The notes below the pieces were generated by a model, which did no database searches, was not told the origin of the DNA, and was given only the letters and a program-made list of their open reading frames with translations. A stretch of DNA of 58,541 bases from Candidatus Poribacteria bacterium. Its GTDB lineage: Bacteria; Poribacteria; WGA-4E; PCPOR2b. Numbering within the stretch: position 1 is the stretch's first letter; each line of letters begins with the position of its first letter. Of this stretch, positions 34,524-44,542 are shown in pieces. Location: the NCBI GenBank assembly GCA_022826645.1, contig JAJDUM010000088.1:1-58541 (forward strand), read 5' to 3'. Position numbers and translations under genes: made by a program.

Positions 34524-34958
34524 ATGCTTGCAATGAAAACATCTTTTGTTGGATCGGATACAGATATCAAATGGTGTGTCGTGGATGCGAATGGAAAGGT
34601 CCTTGGACGCTTAGCCACTCAAATTGCGATGATGCTTCGAGGGAAACATCACCCCACGTACACCCCACATGCCGATATGGGCTATCGTGTGGCTGTGATT
34701 AACGCCGAAAAAATTGTTGTCACAGGAAACAAAGTAACAGACAAAACGTACTTTCGCTATAGCGGTTACCCCGGTGGCGGGAAGGTCCGAACTTTTGAAG
34801 AGCAGATGCAGAAAAAACCGGAAGAAATCATACGGCACGCTGTGAAAGGAATGCTCCCTAAAAATCGCTTGGGCCGCAAACTGATTAAAAAACTAAAAGT
34901 TTATGTGGGTCCAAACCACCCGCACCAAGCACAGAGTCCGGAAGTCGTAGAAGTGTAA
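34524..34958 (+). CDS. rplM: Ribosomal protein L13
   Basis: A 144-residue large-subunit protein. The start could be 34494, 34524 or 34533; 34524 is chosen because AAGGT lies upstream. The family segments [32 protein letters not shown], and [12 protein letters not shown]...[13 protein letters not shown] are all present. It is followed by rpsI after 19 bp, the near-universal operon order. Confidence 0.96.
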   Translation: MLAMKTSFVGSDTDIKWCVVDANGKVLGRLATQIAMMLRGKHHPTYTPHADMGYRVAVINAEKIVVTGNKVTDKTYFRYSGYPGGGKVRTFEEQMQKKPEEIIRHAVKGMLPKNRLGRKLIKKLKVYVGPNHPHQAQSPEVVEV

Positions 34959-34977
34959 TTTTCTCAGAGGAGGAAGT

Positions 34978-35373
34978 ATGGCTGTAGAACAGTATTGGGG
35001 AACGGGAAGACGTAAGACATCCGTTGCACGCGTACGCGTGATTCCGGAAGGTTCCGGTCAATTCGTCGTCAACAAAAAACCGATCGAAGCGTATTTTGAT
35101 CGGGAAGACCTGATTCAGTTGGCTAAACAACCTACAGAATTAACGGAAAAGAGCAGTGCATACGATGTGTTCGTTAACGCACGTGGCGGCGGCATTTCAG
35201 GACAAGCTGGCGCGATCCTGCACGGTCTTGCGCGCGCACTCGTTAAAGCTGACGAGTCTTTGAAACCTGCATTAAAGAAAGCCGGATTTCTTACCCGTGA
35301 CTCCCGGATGGTTGAACGAAAGAAATATGGGCAAAAGGGAGCACGAGCACGTTTCCAATTTTCCAAGCGTTAA
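34978..35373 (+). CDS. rpsI: Ribosomal protein S9
   Basis: A 131-residue small-subunit protein with AGAGGAGGAAGT upstream. The conserved start [15 protein letters not shown], the middle [19 protein letters not shown], and the C-terminal RNA-contacting tail ending FQFSKR are all intact. Confidence 0.97.
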   Translation: MAVEQYWGTGRRKTSVARVRVIPEGSGQFVVNKKPIEAYFDREDLIQLAKQPTELTEKSSAYDVFVNARGGGISGQAGAILHGLARALVKADESLKPALKKAGFLTRDSRMVERKKYGQKGARARFQFSKR

Positions 35374-35391
35374 GAAGCATCCTGACTATAG

Positions 35392-36714
<1,323 letters not shown>

Positions 36715-36741
36715 TAGGTGCCAGCGAGCATTACTTTAAGA

Positions 36742-36770
36742 TTGACAATTTCTAATACATTGGGTACTAT
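36742..36770 (+). promoter_or_regulatory. Promoter of the tRNA-Lys/tRNA-Glu unit
   Basis: TTGACA at 36742-36747, a 17-bp spacer and TACTAT at 36765-36770, near-consensus, about 33 bp before the first tRNA. Confidence 0.85.
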
Positions 36771-36803
36771 TTCTGCCTGTTTTTGTCAACATTTTTCCAT
36801 TGA

Positions 36804-36876
36804 GGGCCGTTAGCTCAGTAGGTAGAGCATCTGACTTTTAATCAGGTGGTCACAGGTTCGATTCCTGTACGGCTCA
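36804..36876 (+). tRNA. tRNA-Lys (anticodon TTT)
   Basis: Acceptor GGGCCGT/ACGGCTC, anticodon loop CTTTTAA (TTT), T arm ACAGG TTCGATT CCTGT. The terminal CCA is not encoded. The next tRNA starts 6 bp later. Confidence 0.95.
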
Positions 36877-36882
36877 CTGTCT

Positions 36883-36957
<75 letters not shown>

Positions 36958-36964
36958 TTCTGTC

Positions 36965-36999
36965 GCCCCTTCCATATTGAATGTGGAAGGGGCTTTTTT
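36965..36999 (+). terminator. Rho-independent terminator of the tRNA unit
   Basis: A perfect 10-bp stem GCCCCTTCCA/TGGAAGGGGC with a 9-base loop followed by TTTTTT. Confidence 0.9.
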
Positions 37000-37043
37000 G
37001 TTGCCTATCCGTCGAAACGTCTGCTCGCTGGGCACCCTCTGAC

Positions 37044-39038
37044 TTAGACCAATTCCTCAAAACCTAACTCGTGCGGCGATTCGTAGAAGATGGGACGCAT
37101 CTGCAGATTCGTCTGGATCGGCGTTGCTTCCAGGTCAACCGGCAGATAAATTGAAAACGTCGTACCGTGTCCTTCCTCGCTGTGAAGCTCCGTTCTTCCT
37201 CGGTGGTCACGAACCGTTCGTTGCACAATGTTCAGACCGAATCCGCTCCCATGTTGTTTGAGGGTGTATCCGGGCTGATAAAGCTGGTCCCGCACTTCAT
37301 ACGGGATGCCGATCCCCGTATCGATAAAGGAGATCTGAATCTGGGAGATCTCTGGCAGATAGGCGGTTTTGATCTGGAGAAAGCCGCCGCCTTCCATCGC
37401 ATCAGCAGCGTTAATAATCAGATTGTTAAATGCTTCTTTCAGTTGGCCAGAATCCCCTTTAACCGGAGGCAAGCGTGTGTCGAAAATTTGCTGACACTCT
37501 ATCTCTTTGGCTTCCAACACAGGCATCAGGTTTCGCAACATCGTATCAAGGATTCTGTTAATATCTATGAGACCAAAGACCGGTTCGTCCATACGCAACT
37601 GCTGCAATAATTCAACCATTTCGTTATAGCATTCTTCGTGTTGGGTGAGGATCTGATTGAGCGAGTTGTGCAACTGGGAATCCGGTTCCGCTTGGCGAGA
37701 TGCCGATCTAAGTTGACCGCCGGTTGCACTAATCAGGTTTTTCAGACGGTGTAGTTGGGAATAGAGGCTCTGGTACGCTTCCGCCCGCGCGACGTCCATC
37801 AGTGAGAGGGTGAGATGAAAAATGATACGCGCAGCTGTCTGCGGCTCCGTCTCTAACCACCCTTGTAGGTCTTTCAGGATTTCTTCATCCCGCTCGTAGA
37901 AGTAGAGTTTAGCGAGGTTATGATAGGGTGATTCATAATCCGGGTAACGTTGGATAACCCGCTTAAATTCTGCAGCAGCCTTATCAATCATATTCTTTTG
38001 GAGATAGAGGAGGCCGAGATTGTTTTGTGCTTGTGGTGAAGGGGCGTGTTCTAAGCCGGTCTTGTAAGCATAGATTGCGAGGTCTGCATCTTCTGGACGG
38101 TCATCGTACAAGCTGCCAAGGATAAAGAACACCTGATCGAGCGGCTCAAAGGTCTGTAATTCATCGTTGCGCTTGATTAGTTCAATGAATTGGTCTATTG
38201 CCTGCTGACGGAATTCTGGGCGCATATACCGATGCTTTGCGTAAAGCAGCCCAAGTTCAAAGCGAGCGTCTAAATGTACCGGATCTCTTTCAATTGCGTA
38301 TTGCAAGCAGTGAATCGCCCGATCCACGTCGGCATATAGGTTTAAGTAAATTTCAGCGAGGTAATAATGGGCATCCGGTTCCCGTGGCTCAATTTCAAGG
38401 ATTTCTTCAAAAACTCGCTCTGCATCTTCCCAATGTTGCTGTTTCATGTGCAAGACGCCAAGGTTATGGCGTGCCGCATGAAACGTCGGCGCACACTGAA
38501 CAACCCGCTCGAAATCCTCACACGCCTTTTCAAGATCTTCCAGTTTCTCGTAGAGCAGACCCCGGTTATACCATGCCTCAATGTATGAGGGATCTAACTC
38601 GATTGCACGAGTAAATTCGTGAATCGCCTTCTCCCACGCGCCATCAAGTTCCGTCCAATCTTCCAGCAACTGTCCCAAAACATAGTGATAATTCGCGTTC
38701 AGTGGATTGAGCTCAATGGCCCTCTGGAGGGCTTCTCGCGCTAGATCAAACTCGCCTTCTTTATAATACGCGAAACCGAGACTATGATGGACTGCCGCAC
38801 AGTCCGGATCCAACTCAAGTGCGCGCTTATAGGCATTGATTGCAAGAGGATACTGACGCTGGGCAGGTTCTAAATACCAATTGCCAAGCGCGTATTGATC
38901 TCGTGCTTCCTTAGAGGTTGGAAGGGCGGATTCAACTGTAGAGGCGGGAGCCTCGGTCTCTCCGCTTGGGGTGGGTGAAGTATCGTGAAGCTCATGTCCC
39001 TGGAAGTGTGATTTTGCAGCAGGCTTTGCGTTGGACAT
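37044..39038 (-). CDS. TPR-repeat histidine kinase
   Basis: A 664-residue soluble protein. About residues 45-390 form a chain of tetratricopeptide repeats (for example AVHHSLGFAYYKEGEFDLAR, AWYNRGLLYEKLEDLEKA, AHYYLAEIYLNLYADVDRAI), a protein-interaction platform. A kinase module follows: H-box HRLKNLISATG near 430, N-box NLIINAADAMEGG near 547, G1 DTGIGIP and G2 HGSGFGLNIVQ. No receiver domain or adjacent regulator is present, so it is an orphan kinase that probably senses through protein binding. It starts 19 bp after the NYN gene. Confidence 0.88.
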   Translation of the reverse strand: MSNAKPAAKSHFQGHELHDTSPTPSGETEAPASTVESALPTSKEARDQYALGNWYLEPAQRQYPLAINAYKRALELDPDCAAVHHSLGFAYYKEGEFDLAREALQRAIELNPLNANYHYVLGQLLEDWTELDGAWEKAIHEFTRAIELDPSYIEAWYNRGLLYEKLEDLEKACEDFERVVQCAPTFHAARHNLGVLHMKQQHWEDAERVFEEILEIEPREPDAHYYLAEIYLNLYADVDRAIHCLQYAIERDPVHLDARFELGLLYAKHRYMRPEFRQQAIDQFIELIKRNDELQTFEPLDQVFFILGSLYDDRPEDADLAIYAYKTGLEHAPSPQAQNNLGLLYLQKNMIDKAAAEFKRVIQRYPDYESPYHNLAKLYFYERDEEILKDLQGWLETEPQTAARIIFHLTLSLMDVARAEAYQSLYSQLHRLKNLISATGGQLRSASRQAEPDSQLHNSLNQILTQHEECYNEMVELLQQLRMDEPVFGLIDINRILDTMLRNLMPVLEAKEIECQQIFDTRLPPVKGDSGQLKEAFNNLIINAADAMEGGGFLQIKTAYLPEISQIQISFIDTGIGIPYEVRDQLYQPGYTLKQHGSGFGLNIVQRTVRDHRGRTELHSEEGHGTTFSIYLPVDLEATPIQTNLQMRPIFYESPHELGFEELV

Positions 39039-39057
39039 GGTTCATTACCTTGGGCGG

Positions 39058-40677
39058 CTAAATTAACATCTCATCGCCTATTGGGAAGAACTGATCTGCA
39101 ATACGCTGCAGATCCATCGATGTGTTATGTTCAAAAGCTGCCACCTCAATGCGCTTTCCGTGTTGTTTAATCAGTTCCGCAAGCGCACAGAAATCACCAT
39201 CTCCGCTTGCCAGAATCACAATGTCCAGTGCATCCAACATTGACACAATATCGATGGCAATTCCGACGTCCCAATCCCCCTTAGCAGAACCATCGCCGCG
39301 CATTCGCAGATCCTTGCTCTTGATTGTGTAACCGTTATGTTCGAGAAGCGACAAAAAGCCGGCCTGATTAATTTCGGGGATTTGGACAACATAAGCGTAA
39401 GCCGCTACCAGATTCCGAGGACCCACAATGAGGTCCAGTAGCTTAATATAATCAAGACGCCTTGCGTAGCGATCTTTCGCAGCATAGAACATATTCTGGA
39501 CATCGACAAAAACACCGACACGCGGTTGACCTGCCAGCATACGGTTTGCGCCTGCACCGCCTCGCTGGCCCGACAGACTTGTGACTTTTTGCCGTGCCCT
39601 TGTGATGATTGTCTTGTATTCCTCGTTGACTCCCTGCAAGTAGGAAAACTGAGAATAGAAATTGGACTGGATCTGTTCAAGCACCTGCTGTGAGTGATAT
39701 GCCATCTCCTCAACCGATTTCAATTCCCCGGTTATCTTTTCCTTTTGTGCCTGAAGTTCGTGGAATTCACAGAGTTGATTCGAGAACTTTTCCACATCTC
39801 GTTTGAGGTTTCTGTTCTCATGGCTGAGCCGGTCAATGCGTAGTTCGCTTTCCTGATACAGTTCCTCTCTATTCTGCAAAAATTTCTTTTCGTCCACCAA
39901 TGCTGCTATTCTTTGTTTGAGTCTGTCGTTTTCATTTTGCAGAACTGTATATCCATTTTTCAGTTCAGAGAGCGCGCTATAAAGTTTGTTAATCTGTTGT
40001 TGGTTTTGTTTTAGCTCGTCGCTCAGTCTAGCCCTCTGCTGCGGGTCGAAATCTGTTTCAGGAATAGGTGTGATCTTAAGGTACTCAGGGTCATTGTCAG
40101 GAGGATCGGTAGACGGTTCCGTAGATTCAAGACTCAGTTCTTCATCACAGCTGTGGTGTGGCGAGATATTCGGATCTGGTATGCTTGATTCCGACTGTTC
40201 TGACTCTTGTGCGGTGTCTAATGACGAAGTGTAGCCTCTACCCTCAGGCGGAGGAGGGGAGGCAGGAACAGATTGATCATGGTCAGCAAGCAATCTTTGA
40301 CCGTGCTGCTGTACATCTTCGCGTGAATCAACCAGCAGCGCCCATAAAATCTCGCCCAATTCGCCTTCTGATCGAAGTTGGTCGGCGCTTCTCAAGAAGA
40401 CGCGAATTTCTTGGACATCCATGAATTGGACTCGGCGCGCAGCTTGTTCTGCCTTCTTGGCTAAGTGTCGGCTCACGATGTCTTCGGTTACAGCAGCATC
40501 GAAAAAACACGCTGCTAAATCGTAGGCGATCCAATCCTTACGAATCTCTGTCCTAGACTGGGTGTCGTGGAGCACACCACACTGATTCGCCATCCTGATA
40601 ATTTCTTCTTCACCGCAGCAGTCGGTGATAATCCAAGCTAATTGGTGGGTAGCAATGTGTCCTTTTGCTGGAAACAT
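39058..40677 (-). CDS. Coiled-coil protein with C-terminal NYN nuclease-like domain
   Basis: A 539-residue protein. Residues 1-135 are a helical, charged region with no recognised family. A low-complexity acidic linker leads to a coiled coil (about 215-345, KQRIAALVDEKKFLQNREEL). The C-terminal 150 residues are a LabA/NYN domain with the conserved acidic site in FVDVQNMF, KGDWDVGIAIDIV and ASGDGDFCAL, so it may cut RNA. It sits between a sugar dehydrogenase gene (39 bp) and the TPR kinase gene (19 bp), suggesting a shared operon. Confidence 0.8.
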   Translation of the reverse strand: MFPAKGHIATHQLAWIITDCCGEEEIIRMANQCGVLHDTQSRTEIRKDWIAYDLAACFFDAAVTEDIVSRHLAKKAEQAARRVQFMDVQEIRVFLRSADQLRSEGELGEILWALLVDSREDVQQHGQRLLADHDQSVPASPPPPEGRGYTSSLDTAQESEQSESSIPDPNISPHHSCDEELSLESTEPSTDPPDNDPEYLKITPIPETDFDPQQRARLSDELKQNQQQINKLYSALSELKNGYTVLQNENDRLKQRIAALVDEKKFLQNREELYQESELRIDRLSHENRNLKRDVEKFSNQLCEFHELQAQKEKITGELKSVEEMAYHSQQVLEQIQSNFYSQFSYLQGVNEEYKTIITRARQKVTSLSGQRGGAGANRMLAGQPRVGVFVDVQNMFYAAKDRYARRLDYIKLLDLIVGPRNLVAAYAYVVQIPEINQAGFLSLLEHNGYTIKSKDLRMRGDGSAKGDWDVGIAIDIVSMLDALDIVILASGDGDFCALAELIKQHGKRIEVAAFEHNTSMDLQRIADQFFPIGDEMLI

Positions 40678-40716
40678 GGTGGATCCCCCGAATGTATCAT
40701 ATATGTCTATAATATT

Positions 40717-42039
40717 TTAAAGTTTTAGAACTTTATTCTGGTCTGTTGTAATTGACTTTGTTGCATTTCGTGTGTCTACTACTATAGTCGCGTGGTCGAC
40801 AAGCCAGCTGTAATCGATAGCACCATGATCTGCCATAATTACCACACAGTCAGCACTCTGGACCAACTCGGCTGTCAGTTCTGCACAGGAATAGCGCGCG
40901 AGCTGCCCGTTCTTTGGAGCAACCTCTTCAACTTCCAGTTCTGGCACGTACGGATCGTGGTATGAAATATCCCCACCGCGCCGCGCAAGCATCCGGATGA
41001 CATCAATAGCCGGTGATTCGCGGACATCGCCAACATTTTTCTTGTAGGCAACACCCATGACCAGAATCTTCGATCCGTTGATGGCCTTCTGGTGTTGATT
41101 GAGCGCGTCAATAATTTTGCCAAGTACATACTCTGGCATCGAGCCGTTAATCTCACTCGCAAGCTCGATGAAGCGCGCGTGGAACTCGTAAGTTTTTGCT
41201 TTCCAAGATAGGTAGTGTGGGTCAACGGGGATACAGTGTCCACCTAACCCCGGTCCTGGATAGAACGGCATAAATCCAAACGGCTTTGTGGCGGCAGCAT
41301 CGACAATTTCCCATACATCCAATCCCATCTGATCGCACATTAATGCCATTTCGTTGACGAGACCGATATTGACGCTCCGAAAGGTATTTTCCAGCAGCTT
41401 AACCATCTCTGCTACTCTGGTCGAAGATACCGCATAGACTTCCTGAATAAACTGCTTGTAAAACAGCTGAGCTACCTGCGTGCAGGCAGGCGTTATCCCA
41501 CCAACGATTTTCGCCGTATTTGCCGTGGAATATATCGCATTCCCCGGATCAATGCGTTCAGGGGAAAAGGCGAGGAAAAAATCTTCACCGACCTGCAAAC
41601 CGCTCTTTTCGAGTTTCGGTAGCACAACCTCCTCCGTTGTACCAGGGTAGGTTGTACTCTCAAGAATGATTAACTGATCTTTGCGTAGGTATTGCGCAAT
41701 TTCGTCTACCGCGGAGATGATAAAACTCATGTCCGGGTCCTTACTCTTACGCAACGGCGTGGGCACGCAAATATTAATTGTATCTAACTCTCTCAGGATC
41801 CGATAGTCTGTCGTTGCGTGAATCTGTCCTCGATGGACGAAAGCCGCGAGATCTTCTGAAGGAACATCAGAGACAACCGAGAGACCACCCTGAATACATT
41901 CAACCTTGTGGCGATCTACGTCGATGCCGGTGACAGAAAACCCAGCTTTTGCCATAGTTACTGCAAGTGGAAGCCCGACATAGCCAAGTCCGATAACACC
42001 CGTGTATGCAGTCTGATTTTCAATCTTCTTTTGAATCAT
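40717..42039 (-). CDS. Nucleotide-sugar 6-dehydrogenase (WbpA-like)
   Basis: A 440-residue NAD-dependent UDP-sugar dehydrogenase oxidising a sugar C6 hydroxyl to a carboxylate, for envelope polysaccharide. Dinucleotide motif GVIGLGYVGLPLA, the segment LESTTYPGTTEEVVLP and the catalytic-cysteine strand GPGLGGHCIPVDPHYL point to the WbpA/TviB group (UDP-GlcNAc type). The C-terminal domain VMGVAYKKNVGDVRESPAI is present. Other sugar genes are not adjacent. The ribosome site is weak. Confidence 0.9.
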   Translation of the reverse strand: MIQKKIENQTAYTGVIGLGYVGLPLAVTMAKAGFSVTGIDVDRHKVECIQGGLSVVSDVPSEDLAAFVHRGQIHATTDYRILRELDTINICVPTPLRKSKDPDMSFIISAVDEIAQYLRKDQLIILESTTYPGTTEEVVLPKLEKSGLQVGEDFFLAFSPERIDPGNAIYSTANTAKIVGGITPACTQVAQLFYKQFIQEVYAVSSTRVAEMVKLLENTFRSVNIGLVNEMALMCDQMGLDVWEIVDAAATKPFGFMPFYPGPGLGGHCIPVDPHYLSWKAKTYEFHARFIELASEINGSMPEYVLGKIIDALNQHQKAINGSKILVMGVAYKKNVGDVRESPAIDVIRMLARRGGDISYHDPYVPELEVEEVAPKNGQLARYSCAELTAELVQSADCVVIMADHGAIDYSWLVDHATIVVDTRNATKSITTDQNKVLKL

Positions 42040-42365
42040 TTGCTGGGAGCTTTCGTCATTTTTGGCTCTGTTGTTTCCATGCTTTGAATCGATGGCGTAA
42101 ATCCTCGGTCAAAAACCGAAGCGTCTCAGCGGCGCCAGATGTGGCTGTTTATGTCAACGAAATTGGCGGGGCAAAACCGCTTCACTGAGGGAAAATCGTG
42201 ACCGGTGAGAACTTGAAAAGTGCTATCACCAAACGGTATCTGCCATAAAGTCTACCATACCATAATGAAACACATCAACATCTAATGTACAAGATATAGT
42301 GCATATTGCGCGAAATGAGTACAATTTTCCTGAACGAGCAGCACCTCACTATTCGGGATCGCGGC
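42040..42365. other. Intergenic stretch upstream of wbpA-like gene
   Basis: About 325 bp with no supported gene or RNA. It is the only candidate promoter region for the minus-strand operon below 42039, but no convincing -35/-10 pair was found. A degenerate relative of the GC-rich repeat word (GGCGCCAGATGTGGCTGTTT) is at about 42131. Confidence 0.5.
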
Positions 42366-43220
42366 TTATGCATCCTGGGGTACAAATTTCTGTATCCGCT
42401 GCCCTGCTAATACCTCACCCACATAGAGCGCATCGTGGGAATCTGTCCAGACTGCGTGTGGCGCAACAAATTCGCCGGAGGCGTGACTTGATTCTCCACC
42501 CATCCGCATCAGGACCTCTCCGTCCATGTTTAAGATGCTAACACGGTGCTGTAGCTCGGCAACATAGAAGCGTCCAGCCCCATCAAGAAAAAAATCGGTC
42601 GGTTGACGAAATCCGGTCCATTGATCGATAAAAGTGCCTTGAGGGTCAAAAATCTGAATACGATGATTTTCTCTGTCCGCGACATAGACGTGATCGTTGT
42701 CATCCACCCAGACGCTGTGAGGTAGGTTGAATTCACCGGGACCGTCGCCAGGGGTGCCCCACGAAAGCAGATGTTCTCCCTCAGCCGAGAATTTGTGCAT
42801 CCGCGTATTTCCATAGCCATCAGAAACGTAAATTTCACCGGTTGAGGACAGAGCTACATCTGTCGGGTGATTAAACGGTTCGCCATTTGTAGAAGGTTGG
42901 TCAAGCGTGCCTATCGTCATCAGGAGTTCGCCATCCGGCGTATATTTCAATACCGCATGCAACCACCGGTCAACAAGATAAATCATATCTGTCCTGTCAA
43001 TAAAAATACCGTGCGCATGCTTTAGAAATCCTTCACCCCAGGTGTTCAGTAAATTGCCGTCACTATCGAAAATAATCATGGGGTGCTCTCCACGATTATA
43101 GATGTAGATTCGATCTTGGGAATCAACAGCCACGCCAGCTACCTGTGTGAACTCCCACCCTTCTGGAAGTTGTCCCCATTCCTCAACAACCTGATATGTA
43201 GATTTTGCATGAGATGTCAT
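42366..43220 (-). CDS. NHL-repeat beta-propeller protein
   Basis: A 284-residue protein of about six NHL blades (for example GVAVDSQDRIYIYNRG, GIFIDRTDMIYLVDRW, SVWVDDNDHVYVADRENHRI). It has no signal peptide. AGGAG precedes the ATG. Such proteins are scaffolds or sugar/peptide binders; the related peptidyl-glycine lyase fold is also possible, but the required histidine pattern was not checked. The role is unknown. Confidence 0.82.
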   Translation of the reverse strand: MTSHAKSTYQVVEEWGQLPEGWEFTQVAGVAVDSQDRIYIYNRGEHPMIIFDSDGNLLNTWGEGFLKHAHGIFIDRTDMIYLVDRWLHAVLKYTPDGELLMTIGTLDQPSTNGEPFNHPTDVALSSTGEIYVSDGYGNTRMHKFSAEGEHLLSWGTPGDGPGEFNLPHSVWVDDNDHVYVADRENHRIQIFDPQGTFIDQWTGFRQPTDFFLDGAGRFYVAELQHRVSILNMDGEVLMRMGGESSHASGEFVAPHAVWTDSHDALYVGEVLAGQRIQKFVPQDA

Positions 43221-43397
43221 GTGGTAAATTCTCCTGTTTTAGTCTAACTATCTGTTCGTAGGACTGCGCGTTGCTCACACTTTGTGGGTTACGCTTCACT
43301 TGATCACGGCGGAAAAATAGTTAGAAACCCTAACCTATCCTCATTTTAATTTATAGTGTTGCAGAAATTTTCCCGTTTGTCAACAGAATACTTTCTG

Positions 43398-43426
43398 ATG
43401 ACAAGATTGGGTAGATCTGATATAAT
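43398..43426 (+). promoter_or_regulatory. Promoter of the WD40 gene
   Basis: ATGACA at 43398-43403, a 17-bp spacer, and a perfect TATAAT at 43421-43426. Transcription would begin near 43433, which excludes the in-frame ATG at 43356 as a start for the downstream gene. Confidence 0.7.
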
Positions 43427-43478
43427 AAAAACCAACTGTTCCCCGACCTTGAACGCAACAGAGACAGATAAAGAAGGA

Positions 43479-44513
43479 ATGGAATGGCAAGTGAAAATAA
43501 TTGAGGATTCTTCTACGCTCAAGTGGAAATCGTGTCTGATCGTTTTCTCGTGTCTCATGAGTTTGGTAAGCGTTTGCGGTGCGGATGAAAACGACGTTTG
43601 GGACAAGCCCTTGAACTCTCTCACGCTGGAAGGACACAGCGGGGCTGTCCTTTGTGTTGTCTTTTCACCCGATGGCAGAACGTTAGCAAGTGGAAGCAGC
43701 GACAAGACTGTGAGACTGTGGGATGTAGGAACCCGGAAGTTAAAACGAACCTTGGCGGGGCATACCGAGAGGGTAACCGCGATTATCTTTTTGCCAGACG
43801 GGAAAACACTGGCGAGCAGCAGTTGGGACAAAACCGTAAGATTATGGGACGTCCAAACGGGAAAACCGAAGGCAGTCCTAAAGGGGCATAGCGGTCGAGT
43901 GCACACACTGACTCTGTCAGGCAACGGCGCGCTCCTCGCGAGTGGTGCGTCCGATGAAACAGTGAGGCTATGGAATGGACAGACCGGCAAACCAAAACAG
44001 ACGCTAATCGGGAGTGAGGGACCAGTGTTTGCGCTCGCTTTCTCGCCAGATAACGGTACATTGGCAAGTGGTGGTGAATTCGACAACACCGTCATCAGGC
44101 TGTGGGACGTACAGACCGGAAAATTGGAGAGGACACTGAAATGGCGCAGGGTTGATGCTGTGAAAACAGTGGCTTTTTCCCCCGACGGTTCGATTTTAGC
44201 CAATGGGAGTAGTCGGCCCGAAGAAAATACGATACGACTCTGGAATGTTCGTACGTGGGAATTAATTCGCGCACTGACAGGTCATCGGCAGGAAGTTACC
44301 TCCGTCGTCTTTTCGCCCGATGGTAAAACGTTGGCAAGTGGGGCTTGGGACCGCGAGGTGAAGTTGTGGGAGGCGCGGACTGGGAAATTTAAATACACAT
44401 TGAGCGGGCATAGTGGCGCAGTATTTTCTGTCGCTTTCTCGCCCGATGGTAAAACACTGGCAAGTGGAAGTGCTGACAAAACTGTGAGACTGTGGGCCAC
44501 GGCGATGCAGTAA
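43479..44513 (+). CDS. Secreted WD40 seven-bladed beta-propeller
   Basis: A 344-residue protein from the ATG at 43479 (a GTG at 43491 is an alternative with better ribosome spacing). A signal peptide (LKWKSCLIVFSCLMSLVSVC) implies export to the periplasm. Seven blades follow, each with the pattern GHSGAVxxVxFSPDGxTLASGS and a closing LW dipeptide; blades 4 and 5 are the most diverged. A cysteine near the cleavage point may be a lipobox. It is probably a protein-interaction scaffold. Confidence 0.85.
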   Translation: MEWQVKIIEDSSTLKWKSCLIVFSCLMSLVSVCGADENDVWDKPLNSLTLEGHSGAVLCVVFSPDGRTLASGSSDKTVRLWDVGTRKLKRTLAGHTERVTAIIFLPDGKTLASSSWDKTVRLWDVQTGKPKAVLKGHSGRVHTLTLSGNGALLASGASDETVRLWNGQTGKPKQTLIGSEGPVFALAFSPDNGTLASGGEFDNTVIRLWDVQTGKLERTLKWRRVDAVKTVAFSPDGSILANGSSRPEENTIRLWNVRTWELIRALTGHRQEVTSVVFSPDGKTLASGAWDREVKLWEARTGKFKYTLSGHSGAVFSVAFSPDGKTLASGSADKTVRLWATAMQ

Positions 44514-44542
44514 AAATGGGGTAATACAGAGAGGCACAATGA

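Noticed and set aside
37000..37043. The tRNA terminator acting also for the TPR kinase gene on the minus strand
   Set aside because: On the minus strand no T-run follows the stem.
40717..42039. WbpA-like gene as part of a polysaccharide cluster
   Set aside because: No glycosyltransferase or other sugar-nucleotide genes are adjacent; the operon partners are the NYN and kinase genes.
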